A stretch of 64,000 bases of DNA. Origin: Aquincola agrisoli (lineage in GTDB: Bacteria > Pseudomonadota > Gammaproteobacteria > Burkholderiales > Burkholderiaceae_C). The stretch lies in assembly GCF_036621135.1 (NCBI RefSeq), contig NZ_JAZIBG010000025.1, positions 48,997-112,996 of the forward strand. The letters are read 5' to 3'. Each line of letters begins with the position of its first letter. The stretch's first letter is position 1. The notes beneath the pieces were generated by a model. It was not told the DNA's origin, did not search any database, and saw nothing but the letters and a program-made list of their open reading frames with translations. This document shows positions 8,188-16,051 of the stretch, in pieces. The position numbers and the translations under genes were made by a program.

Positions 8188-9348
8188 TTGAACAGCCCCT
8201 TCCCCCGCTCGCTGCGCGCACTCGCGCTGGCCGCCGCCCTCGCCGCGGGTTCCGCCGCGCAGGCCGCCGACATCAAGATCGGCATGGCCGAGGCCCTTTC
8301 CGGCCCCGCCGCCCAGTATGGGCAAAGCATCCGCAATGGCTTCCAGCTGGCCGCGGACCAGATCAACGCCGCCGGTGGCGTCAACGGCGACAAGATCGTG
8401 CTGGTCATCGAGGACGAGCAGGGCAAGAAGGAAGAGGCGATCAACGCCTTCAAGAAGCTGATCTTCCAGGACCGGGTGCTGATGGTCTTCGGCCCGACCT
8501 TGTCGAACTCCGCACAGGCGGCCGACCCGATCGCCCAGGCCGCCAAAACGGTCGTGTTCGGCACCTCGAACACCGCCGACGGCATCACCAGCATCGGCGA
8601 CTTCGTCTTCCGCAACTCGGTGACCGAGGCCGACGTGCTGCCCGTCACCATCAAGACCGCCGTCAAGCATGCCGGCATCAAGAAGGTCGCGGTGCTGTAC
8701 GGCAACGACGACGTCTTCACCAAGAGCGGCTACGACAACTTCAAGAAGGCCCTCGAAGACCTGAAGATCCCGGTCACCACGACCGAGACCTTCGCCAAGG
8801 GCGACGTCGACTTCAAGGCGCAGCTGACGAAGATCAAGGCCACCAACCCCGACGCGATCGTGCTGTCCGCGCTGATCGCCGAGGGCGCGCCCATCATGGT
8901 GCAGGCCCGCCAGCTGGGCCTGAACGTGCCGGTGATCGGCGGCAACGGCATGAACTCCGTCAAGGTGTTCGAGCTGGCCAAGGGCGCCTCCGACGGCCTG
9001 TGGGTCGGCAGCCCCTGGTCGATCGAGAACAAGACGAAGGAGAACAGCGCCTTCATCGACGCGTACAACAAGAAGTTCGGCGCCGCCCCCGACCAGTTCG
9101 CGGCGCAGGCCTTCGACGCGATGCAGATCGCCACGCAGGCGCTGAAGACGGTCAAGCTCACGGGCGACCTCGCCAAGGACCGCGTGGCGCTGCGCAACGC
9201 ACTGCCTGAAGTGAGCGTCACGGGCGCCACGGGCGCCTTCAAGTTCCGCCGCGCCACCGACAAGGCGGGCAAGCCGGCCGGCTACGACGCCGACCAGTTG
9301 CCGATCGTCAGCGTGACGCGCGGCAACGCCTACGTCATCGAAAAGTAA
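8188..9348 (+). CDS. ABC transporter periplasmic substrate-binding protein (LivK family), first Liv system
   Basis: 386 residues with a Sec signal peptide (cleavage after AAQA, near residue 27). The mature N-terminus IKIGMAEALSGPAAQYGQS and the segment QINAAGGVNGDKI are typical of type-I Leu/Ile/Val or amide/aromatic-acid binding proteins. The start is TTG (8188-8190): a GGGAG lies five bases upstream, and the nearby ATG at 8183 reads ATG-TCT-TGA and ends at once. It heads a complete livKHMGF operon. The substrate cannot be told from the sequence. Confidence 0.9.
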   Translation: MNSPFPRSLRALALAAALAAGSAAQAADIKIGMAEALSGPAAQYGQSIRNGFQLAADQINAAGGVNGDKIVLVIEDEQGKKEEAINAFKKLIFQDRVLMVFGPTLSNSAQAADPIAQAAKTVVFGTSNTADGITSIGDFVFRNSVTEADVLPVTIKTAVKHAGIKKVAVLYGNDDVFTKSGYDNFKKALEDLKIPVTTTETFAKGDVDFKAQLTKIKATNPDAIVLSALIAEGAPIMVQARQLGLNVPVIGGNGMNSVKVFELAKGASDGLWVGSPWSIENKTKENSAFIDAYNKKFGAAPDQFAAQAFDAMQIATQALKTVKLTGDLAKDRVALRNALPEVSVTGATGAFKFRRATDKAGKPAGYDADQLPIVSVTRGNAYVIEK

Positions 9349-9403
9349 CCAGCCCAACTCAGGCGGCCCCTCGCTTCGCGGCGACGGGCCGCCGCTCATT
9401 TCC

Positions 9404-10285
9404 ATGCTCGAACAGCAGTTGTTCAATGCCCTCTCGCTGGGCTGCGTCTATGCGCTCTTTGCGCTGGGCTTCACGCTGATCTTCGGCGTACTGGGCGTCA
9501 TCAACCTGTCGCACGGCGCCGTGTTCATGGTCGGCGCCTACGCCGCCCTGATGGCGGTCACCCAACTCCAGCAGCCGCTGTGGGTCGCGATCATCGCGGC
9601 CTTCGCCGTCAGCGGGATCCTGGGGCTGCTGATCGACACGCTGGTGTTGCGGCCGCTGCGCGCGCGCAATGCCCCCCACCTGATTCCGATGATCGCGACG
9701 ATCGGCCTGGCCATCGCGATCAACAACCTGGCGCAGGGCCTCTTCGGCGCCGAGAACCTGCGCTTTCCCGTCGAGGTGCTGCCGCAGGACGCCATCACGC
9801 TCGCCGGCCTGCACCTCACGGTCATCGAGCTGGGCATCATCCTGCTGTCCTTCGTGCTGATGGCGGGGCTGATGTTCACGCTGCGCCGCACCCAGCTCGG
9901 GCGCGCGCTGCGCGCCATCGCCGAATCACCCAAGGCCGCCTCGCTGCTGGGCGTGAACGTGCAGGGCCTGTTCATGCTCACCTCGTTCTTCGCCGCCGGC
10001 CTGGGCGGCGTGGCCGGCGTGCTGATCGGCCTCTACTCCAACGCGCTTTTCCCGCTGATGGGCCAGCCGATCCTGCACAAGGGCATCGCGGTCATCATCC
10101 TCGGCGGCATGGGCGACATCCGCGGCGCGATGCTGGCGGGCCTGTTCCTGGGCTTCGCCGAGGTGCTGTCGGTCGCCTACATCGGCTCCACCATGCGCGA
10201 CGCCGTCGCCTTCGGCCTGCTGTTCCTGGTGCTGCTGGTGCGGCCCAAGGGGCTGTTCGGCACCTTGCAGGAGCGCAAGGTATGA
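9404..10285 (+). CDS. livH: Branched-chain amino acid-type ABC transporter permease, LivH family
   Basis: 293 residues with about eight membrane segments. The family signature GFTLIFGVLGVINLSHGA is at residues 22-40, and the C-terminal FGLLFLVLLVRPKGLFG is typical of LivH. It pairs with the LivM protein encoded next to form the membrane channel of the first Liv system. It follows livK by 55 bp and has no strong transcription signal of its own. Confidence 0.9.
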   Translation: MLEQQLFNALSLGCVYALFALGFTLIFGVLGVINLSHGAVFMVGAYAALMAVTQLQQPLWVAIIAAFAVSGILGLLIDTLVLRPLRARNAPHLIPMIATIGLAIAINNLAQGLFGAENLRFPVEVLPQDAITLAGLHLTVIELGIILLSFVLMAGLMFTLRRTQLGRALRAIAESPKAASLLGVNVQGLFMLTSFFAAGLGGVAGVLIGLYSNALFPLMGQPILHKGIAVIILGGMGDIRGAMLAGLFLGFAEVLSVAYIGSTMRDAVAFGLLFLVLLVRPKGLFGTLQERKV

Positions 10286-10310
10286 CTACGAGCACGCCGA
10301 GCCGCCTCAA

Positions 10311-10354
10311 GGGCGAGTTCCCCCTCGGGGGGACGGCGCGCAGCGCCAAGGGGG
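10311..10354. repeat. Short GC-rich interspersed repeat with two hairpins, supplying the livM ribosome site
   Basis: Between livH and livM lies a compact double hairpin. Arm one is GTTCCCCC-TC-GGGGGGAC (10317-10334) and arm two is GGCGC-GCA-GCGCC (10335-10347). AAGGGGG (10348-10354) follows immediately and sits four bases before the livM start, so it can act as the Shine-Dalgarno sequence. From memory such C-run/G-run plus GGCGCGCAGCGCC units are scattered between genes in many Burkholderiales. I saw no second full copy in this window. Confidence 0.6.
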
Positions 10355-10358
10355 CTGC

Positions 10359-11225
10359 ATGAACGTGGAGTGGTTCGACAACTTCTGGGCGGTCTACAGC
10401 AACCTGGTGCTCACGCTGGGCACCAACGCGCTGCTGGCGCTGTCCATCTACCTGACGCTCTCGTGCGGGCTGCTGGCCATGGCCAACGGCGCGTTCATGG
10501 GCATCGGCGCCTACACCTCGGCGCTGCTGACGATGAACGCCGGGATGCCCTTCCCGGTCGCGATCGCCGGCGGCATGGCGGCGCCGATGGTCGTCGCCTT
10601 CGTGATCGGCAAGCCGACGCTGCGGCTGTCGGGGGTGTACCTGGCGATGGCCACGCTGGCCTTCGGCGAGGTGGTGCGCATCGTGGTGCTCAACACCGAG
10701 TCGCTGACCGGCGGCGCGCTGGGCCTGAACGGCATCCCGCAGTCCACGCAGTGGTGGCACGTGGCGCTGTCGCTGGCGGTGGTGCTGTTCGCGCTCGGCC
10801 GGCTGCGCCGCTCCAAGGCGGGCCGTGCATTCGAGGCGATCAAGCTCGATGAAACGGCCGCCGGCCTGATGGGCATCAACGTCGACGCGCACAAGATGGT
10901 GGCCTTCGTGCTGGGGGCGGCCATCGCCGGCCTGGCGGGCACGCTCAACGCGCACCTGACGTTCTTCATCGGCCCGAACGAGTACGGCTTCGACCGCGGC
11001 GTCGAGATCCTGACGATGACCATCCTCGGCGGCATCAACAGCCTGCTGGGCCCGGTGCTGGGCTCGCTCATCCTCACGCTGCTGCCCGAGCTGCTGCGCG
11101 GCTTCAAGGATTTCCGCCTCGTGATCAACGGCCTCATCCTCGTCGTCATCGTGCTGTTCCTGCCCAAGGGCCTGTGGGACCCGGCGCGCCTGCGCCGCTG
11201 GGTGGGCATGGGGAGCAAGGCATGA
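10359..11225 (+). CDS. livM: Branched-chain amino acid-type ABC transporter permease, LivM family
   Basis: 288 residues, multi-spanning. The LivM signature is seen as LSCGLLAMANGAFMGIGAYT near residue 35. A conserved loop FVIGKPTLRLSGVYLAMATL follows, with a C-terminal LILVVIVLFLPKGLW segment. Its stop overlaps the livG start (ATGA), so the two are translationally coupled. Its ribosome site lies within the hairpin repeat just upstream. Confidence 0.9.
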   Translation: MNVEWFDNFWAVYSNLVLTLGTNALLALSIYLTLSCGLLAMANGAFMGIGAYTSALLTMNAGMPFPVAIAGGMAAPMVVAFVIGKPTLRLSGVYLAMATLAFGEVVRIVVLNTESLTGGALGLNGIPQSTQWWHVALSLAVVLFALGRLRRSKAGRAFEAIKLDETAAGLMGINVDAHKMVAFVLGAAIAGLAGTLNAHLTFFIGPNEYGFDRGVEILTMTILGGINSLLGPVLGSLILTLLPELLRGFKDFRLVINGLILVVIVLFLPKGLWDPARLRRWVGMGSKA

Positions 11226-11997
11226 GCGAGCTGCTGCAACTCAAGAACGTCTCGCGCCACTTCGGCGGGCTCAAGGTCCTGCAGGACGTGAGCTTCGCCG
11301 TGCCCTCGGGCGGCATCTTCGGCCTGATCGGGCCCAACGGCGCGGGCAAGACGACGGTGATCAACCTCGTCACCGGCCTCCTGCCGCCCACCTCGGGCGA
11401 CATCCACTTCCAGGGCCGCAGCGTGGTGGGGCGTGCGCCGCACGAGATCACGCACGGCGGCATCGCGCGCACCTTCCAGAACATCCGCGTCTTCAAGGAG
11501 ATGAGCCTGCTGGAGAACGTGGTGGTCGGCATGCACGGCCTGCTGAAGTACGGCACCGGCGGCCTGCTGTTCGCGTCGAGGGGCTTCCGCGCCGAGGAGC
11601 GCCGCGCCCGCGACCGCGCGCGCGAGCTGCTGTCGTGGATGAAGCTCGACCACCGCGCCGACGAGATCGCCGACAACCTCTCGTACGGCGACCAGCGCAA
11701 GCTGGAGCTCGCCCGTGCGCTGGCCACCGAGCCCAAGCTGCTGCTGCTCGACGAGCCGGTGGCCGGCATGAACCCGGCCGAGAAGACCGAGCTGATGCGC
11801 GAGATCCAGAACATCCAGGGCCGCGGCTACACCATCTTCATGATCGAGCACGACATGCGCTTCGTGATGGGCCTGTGCGAGCAGATCGCCGTGCTGAACT
11901 TCGGCCGCATCATCGCCCAGGGCGGGCCCGAGCAGATCCGCAACGATCCCCAGGTGATCGAGGCCTACCTGGGCCGCGACGACGAGGAGGTGCCGGC

Positions 11998-12001
<4 letters not shown>
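11222..12001 (+). CDS. livG: ABC transporter ATP-binding protein, LivG family
   Basis: 259 residues. Walker A is GPNGAGKTT and the Q-loop region is IARTFQNIRVF. The LivG signature motif is NLSYGDQRKLE, Walker B is LLLLDEPVAGMN and the H-loop is MIEHDM. The C-terminal EAYLGRDDEE tail is typical. The ATG at 11222 overlaps the livM stop by four bases; a longer frame upstream has no ribosome site. It drives the first Liv system as a heterodimer with LivF. Confidence 0.92.
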
Positions 12002-12717
<716 letters not shown>

Positions 12718-12732
12718 GCCGCGCGCGCCGCC

Positions 12733-13551
12733 ATGTCGCATGTGCAGCTGGGGCCGCTGTCGCTGCCCGCAGCCTTCCTGCTGACGGTGGCCTCGGCGGC
12801 GCTGGGCCTCTTCATCGGCCGGCGCCTCGGGCGCGAGCGCGCCGCCGACGCCGAGGCGCTGCTGCTCAAGGCACTGCTGGTGGCCGTGGTGGCGGCGAGG
12901 CTCGCCTTCGTGTGGCAGTTCCGAGAGGCCTACCTCGCCCGGCCCTGGGACATCCTGGACATCCGCGACGGCGGCTGGGAGCCGCAGGTCGGCGCCATCG
13001 CCGGCTGGCTGGCGGCATTGTTGTGGCTGCGCCCCCGCGGCAGCTTGCGCAGGCCCGTCATCGCGGCCATGGGCGGCGCCACGGCGCTGTGGGTGGCCGG
13101 CTCGGTCGGACTGGCGGTGCAGTCACACCAGCAGGCGCAATTGCCGGACTGGTCGTTCGCAGGCCTGGACGGCGAGGCCGTCGCGCTGCGCTCCTTCGAA
13201 GGCCGGCCCACGGTCGTCAACCTGTGGGCCACGTGGTGCGGCCCCTGCCGGCGCGAGATGCCGGTGCTGCAGCAGGCGCAGGCCGCGCACCCGGGTGTGC
13301 ACTTCGTGTTCCTCAACCAGGGCGAATCCGCCGACAAGGTGAAGCGCTTCCTTGGCAGCGAGCAGCTGCGGCTGCACAACGTGCTGCTCGATGCCAAGGG
13401 CCGCGCCAGCACCCTCGCCGGCCACCGCTCGCTGCCGACCACGCTGTTCTTCGATGCGCAGGGGCGGCTGGTGGGCTCGCGCGTCGGCGAGCTCTCTCGC
13501 GCCACGCTCGGGCAGCGGCTCGCCCCGCTGCTGGCCGGCGACGCGCGCTGA
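12733..13551 (+). CDS. Membrane-anchored TlpA-like thiol:disulfide oxidoreductase with an Lgt-like N-terminal membrane domain
   Basis: 272 residues. Residues about 10-130 contain four hydrophobic helices. The stretch AARLAFVWQFREAYLARPWD at about 54-73, followed by ILDIRDGGW, recalls the periplasmic loop of prolipoprotein diacylglyceryl transferase, but the HGG motif of Lgt is replaced (PQVGA). Residues about 137-270 are a thioredoxin fold of the TlpA class with the redox motif WCGPC at 168-172 and the cis-proline loop SLPTTLFFD. It should act in the periplasm to reduce protein disulfides, for example in cytochrome c maturation. It follows livF by 15 bp, which may be incidental. The Lgt resemblance is my inference from pattern alone. 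Confidence 0.8.
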   Translation: MSHVQLGPLSLPAAFLLTVASAALGLFIGRRLGRERAADAEALLLKALLVAVVAARLAFVWQFREAYLARPWDILDIRDGGWEPQVGAIAGWLAALLWLRPRGSLRRPVIAAMGGATALWVAGSVGLAVQSHQQAQLPDWSFAGLDGEAVALRSFEGRPTVVNLWATWCGPCRREMPVLQQAQAAHPGVHFVFLNQGESADKVKRFLGSEQLRLHNVLLDAKGRASTLAGHRSLPTTLFFDAQGRLVGSRVGELSRATLGQRLAPLLAGDAR

Positions 13552-13573
13552 GCCTACGGCCTACCATCGCCGC

Positions 13574-13858
13574 ATGGCCATCGAACTCTCCAAGCAGGTC
13601 CGCCAGCAGGCGGTGGACTCGATCGAACGCTACTTCCGCGAGCACCTGCAGCTCGAGGAGCCGCTGGGGAACATCGCCGCCGGCGGGCTGCTGAACTTCT
13701 TTCTCGAGGAGCTGGGACCCAGCATCTACAACCAGGCCGTCGCGGACGTCCAGGAGCGGCTGCAGATGCGCGTGGCCGAGATCGACATCGAGGTGCACGA
13801 GGACGAGTTCGGCTACTGGCCCAAGTACGACCGGCAGCCGCCCAAGCGCCGCCGCTGA
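13574..13858 (+). CDS. DUF2164 family protein
   Basis: 94 residues, no signal peptide or membrane segment. The arrangement IELSKQVRQQAVDSIERYF, then GNIAAGGLLNFFLEELGP, then IYNQAVADVQERL matches DUF2164, a small conserved proteobacterial family of unknown function. The basic tail QPPKRRR is local. It lies 22 bp after the TlpA-like gene and may be co-transcribed with it. Confidence 0.8.
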   Translation: MAIELSKQVRQQAVDSIERYFREHLQLEEPLGNIAAGGLLNFFLEELGPSIYNQAVADVQERLQMRVAEIDIEVHEDEFGYWPKYDRQPPKRRR

Positions 13859-13878
13859 GCGGGCCGGCCGCGGCCCGC
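13859..13878. terminator. Hairpin between convergent genes, possible bidirectional terminator
   Basis: GCGGGCC (13859-13865) can pair with GGCCCGC (13872-13878) across a 6-base loop. It lies in the 31 bp between the convergent DUF2164 gene and the small secreted protein gene. There is no T-run on either side, so intrinsic termination is uncertain. Confidence 0.35.
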
Positions 13879-13889
13879 AGCGGCGAGGC

Positions 13890-14255
13890 TCAGAAACAGT
13901 TGCCGGCGTCGATGCCCATGCGGCAACTCCAGCGGAAGTACTCGCCCCCCTGCTTCACCGAGCGCCGGAACACCGCGGTCGACTCCTGCGCGATCTCGTC
14001 CGGCAGCGGCACGGCCACCGGGGCGCCGGTCGAGTTGGTGAAGAAGTTGATGAAGCAGGTGGACTGCGGGGCGCACAGCAGCGCGATCTGCCGCGTGTAG
14101 GCCTCGCGGTCGCGGGCCTGGTTGCCCGGCACGATGACGACCTGGATCACCCCCTGCCGCCCGGCCACCGGCCAGGGTTCGGTCCGTGCGGCGGCCGGTC
14201 CGGCCGCCCCCGACGCAGCAAGGGCCGTCACGATGAGGGAGGCGGTGGCTTTCAT
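13890..14255 (-). CDS. Small secreted protein of unknown function
   Basis: 121 residues. An N-terminal signal peptide of about 23 residues ends in GPAAA, followed by a mature domain with four cysteines (ALLCAPQSTC, WSCRMGIDAGNCF). These could form two disulfides in the periplasm. I recognise no family. It has no close partner: the next gene on this strand starts about 76 bp upstream, across a perfect palindrome. Confidence 0.6.
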   Translation of the reverse strand: MKATASLIVTALAASGAAGPAAARTEPWPVAGRQGVIQVVIVPGNQARDREAYTRQIALLCAPQSTCFINFFTNSTGAPVAVPLPDEIAQESTAVFRRSVKQGGEYFRWSCRMGIDAGNCF

Positions 14256-14308
14256 GGTTCCAGCCTAGTGCATCGACGCGCCGCGCGCGACCCGTGATCG
14301 CCCTTGGT

Positions 14309-14338
14309 GCGACTGACCGCGCCGGCGCGGTCAGTCGC
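14309..14338. repeat. Perfect 30 bp palindrome overlapping a stop codon
   Basis: GCGACTGACCGCGCC (14309-14323) is followed at once by its exact reverse complement (14324-14338) with no spacer. It covers the TGA of the ABC ATPase gene and ends 54 bp before the start of the small secreted protein gene on the same strand. It may form a very stable RNA hairpin acting as a terminator or mRNA 3' end, or be a protein-binding site for the downstream gene. There is no T-run. Confidence 0.7.
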
Positions 14339-14957
14339 CGAGGTCGACGATGCCCGCGCAGCGCACACCGGCCAGGCCGGGCGGCCATTCGTAGTCCGCG
14401 ATGATCCAGGCACGGGACGTACCGGCGGCCTCCTCGGCCAGCAGCCGCGCCAGGCGCTCGCGCGAGGGGCCGTCCAGCGCCGCGAAGGGCGTGTCGAGCA
14501 GCGTCAGCGCGGCCTGGCTCGCCGCCGCGGCGACCAGGCCCACCTTGCGCCGGCTCCCGGTGGAGAGCATGTACAAGGGCTTGTCGATGTGCTCGGCCAG
14601 GCCGAAGCCGTCGACCAGCCTGCGCACCTCGTCGGGCGGCAAAGCGTGGGGGAACGGCGCGAGCCGCGCCTGCAGCCAGGCGCCGGCGACGGCCTGGTCG
14701 TGCGCCGGGTCCGAGGGGTTCTCGAAGCTGAGCGTGGCCGCATGCCGGCAAAGCGTGCCGCCGGCGGGCTGCAGGCTCCCGGCGATCAACCGCAGCAGCG
14801 TGCTCTTGCCCCGCCCGTCGCCGCCACGCACGAGCGTCAGGCCGAGGCCGATGGTGAACGACAGGCCCTGCAGCAACGGCGCCCCGCCATGCGAGAACAC
14901 CAGCCGGTCGGCCTGCAGCAACGGGTGAGATGGGGCGTCGGGAGCAGGCATCGTCAT
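14331..14957 (-). CDS. ABC-type ATP-binding protein with degenerate catalytic motifs
   Basis: 208 residues starting MTMPAPD (ATG at 14957). The nucleotide fold is clear: Walker A GGDGRGKST at residues 45-53 and a signature-like LSTGSRRKVGL at about 131-141. However, Walker B reads LTLLDTPFAALD, so Thr156 replaces the catalytic Glu. The H-loop position reads IIADYEW, with no His. The length resembles CcmA-like small ATPases. No permease gene is adjacent. It may be a binding-only or regulatory ATPase, or the product of a decaying gene. It lies 26 bp after the LysR gene on the same strand. Confidence 0.7.
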   Translation of the reverse strand: MTMPAPDAPSHPLLQADRLVFSHGGAPLLQGLSFTIGLGLTLVRGGDGRGKSTLLRLIAGSLQPAGGTLCRHAATLSFENPSDPAHDQAVAGAWLQARLAPFPHALPPDEVRRLVDGFGLAEHIDKPLYMLSTGSRRKVGLVAAAASQAALTLLDTPFAALDGPSRERLARLLAEEAAGTSRAWIIADYEWPPGLAGVRCAGIVDLGD

Positions 14958-14983
14958 GGCCGGCAGCCTAGCATCCGCGCCGC

Positions 14984-15886
14984 TCACAGCCCGCTGAGCG
15001 TCTGCGTGACCAGCCCGATGAACCAGCGGTGCGCCGGCAGCCGCTCCTGGCGCGTGTGCCAGTGCACGCGCACCTCGAAGGTCGGGATCGGCACCGGCAG
15101 TTCGAGCCAGCGCACCGGCGTCTGCGCCGCGAACAGCGTGGCCACGCGCGAGGGCAACGACACCAGCAGGTCGCTGCCGGCGATGAGTTGCGGCAGCGCG
15201 GTGAAGTGCGGCACCCGCAGCGCCACCTGCCGTGACACACCGCGGTCGGCCAGCGCCTGCTCGATCAGCCGGTGGCCCGACGACGGCGACGACACCAGCA
15301 CGTGCTTGGCCTGCAAAAAGGCCTCCAGCGACAGCCGCTGCCGGATGCGCGGGTGCTTGCGGCCCAACAGGCACACGTAGCGCTCGACGAACAGGGTGTC
15401 GCTGCGCGTGTCGTTGCGGATGTCGGGCAGGTTGCCGATGGCGGCGTCCAGCCGGCCCATGCCGAGCTCCGCGGCGATCTGGTCCATCGGCATCTGCACC
15501 ACCTCCAGCTCGACCGACGGCGCCGCCTGGCGCATCGCCGTCAGCAGCGGGGGCACGAAATACAGCTCGCCGATGTCCGACATCGCCACCTTGAAGCGGC
15601 GGTGCGAATGGGCCGGGTCGAACTGCTGGTGCGGGTCGTCCAGCGTGCTGTCGATGCCGGCCAGCGCCTGGCTGAAGCGGCCGTACACCTCCTCGGCCAG
15701 CGCGGTGGGCACCATGCCGCGCGCGTTGCGCAGGAAGAGCGGGTCGGCATAGGCCTCGCGCAGCCGTGCCAGCCCGTAGCTCACGCTGGGCTGGGCCAGC
15801 GCCAGGCGCTGCGCCGCGCCGGTCACGCTGCCGGTGTCGTAGACGGCGACGAACAGCCGCACGAGGTTGAGGTCGAGGCGCGCCAC
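14984..15886 (-). CDS. LysR-family transcriptional regulator of the divergent 2-hydroxy-acid/IOR cluster
   Basis: 300 residues. The N-terminal winged helix is LDLNLVRLFVAVYDTGSVTG, then AAQRLALAQPSVSYGLARLR; the effector domain follows (FKVAMSDIGELYFVPPLL). The start is GTG (15884-15886): an in-frame TGA lies four codons upstream, so no longer version is possible. It is transcribed away from iorA with 165 bp between the two starts, the classic arrangement for a LysR activator of the divergent operon. The co-inducer may be a pathway intermediate such as an aryl-oxoacid; this is inference. Confidence 0.88.
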   Translation of the reverse strand: MARLDLNLVRLFVAVYDTGSVTGAAQRLALAQPSVSYGLARLREAYADPLFLRNARGMVPTALAEEVYGRFSQALAGIDSTLDDPHQQFDPAHSHRRFKVAMSDIGELYFVPPLLTAMRQAAPSVELEVVQMPMDQIAAELGMGRLDAAIGNLPDIRNDTRSDTLFVERYVCLLGRKHPRIRQRLSLEAFLQAKHVLVSSPSSGHRLIEQALADRGVSRQVALRVPHFTALPQLIAGSDLLVSLPSRVATLFAAQTPVRWLELPVPIPTFEVRVHWHTRQERLPAHRWFIGLVTQTLSGL

Positions 15887-16051
15887 GTGTGTGCTTCAGC
15901 AAATAGACATGACCGATAAGTAACAGACATTCTATCGATTGGATGTATTCGTCAGCCGCCCATACGCTTGCCGCCATACACAGAAATCGAGCAGCCCCGG
16001 CATCCGCCGACCTGCCCCGCCAGGCCCCGCCCAGCCGAAGGAGACAACACC
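15887..16051. promoter_or_regulatory. Divergent promoter region between the LysR gene and iorA
   Basis: The part 15901-15950 is clearly A/T-richer than its surroundings. AGACAT occurs twice, at 15905-15910 and 15925-15930, starting 20 bp apart. ATAGA (15903-15907) and TCTAT (15931-15935) form an inverted pair around them. This is a plausible LysR recognition area, though I cannot name one exact T-N11-A box. On the iorA side the ribosome site is AAGGAG at 16038-16043. Confidence 0.5.

Noticed and set aside
8183..8191. ATG-TCT-TGA as a real leader peptide gene
   Set aside because: Three codons with its ATG only one base from the ribosome site; more likely chance overlap with the TTG start, though noted as a finding.
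15903..15935. An exact LysR T-N11-A box
   Set aside because: Several weak matches are possible and none is clearly symmetrical; only the region as a whole is reported.
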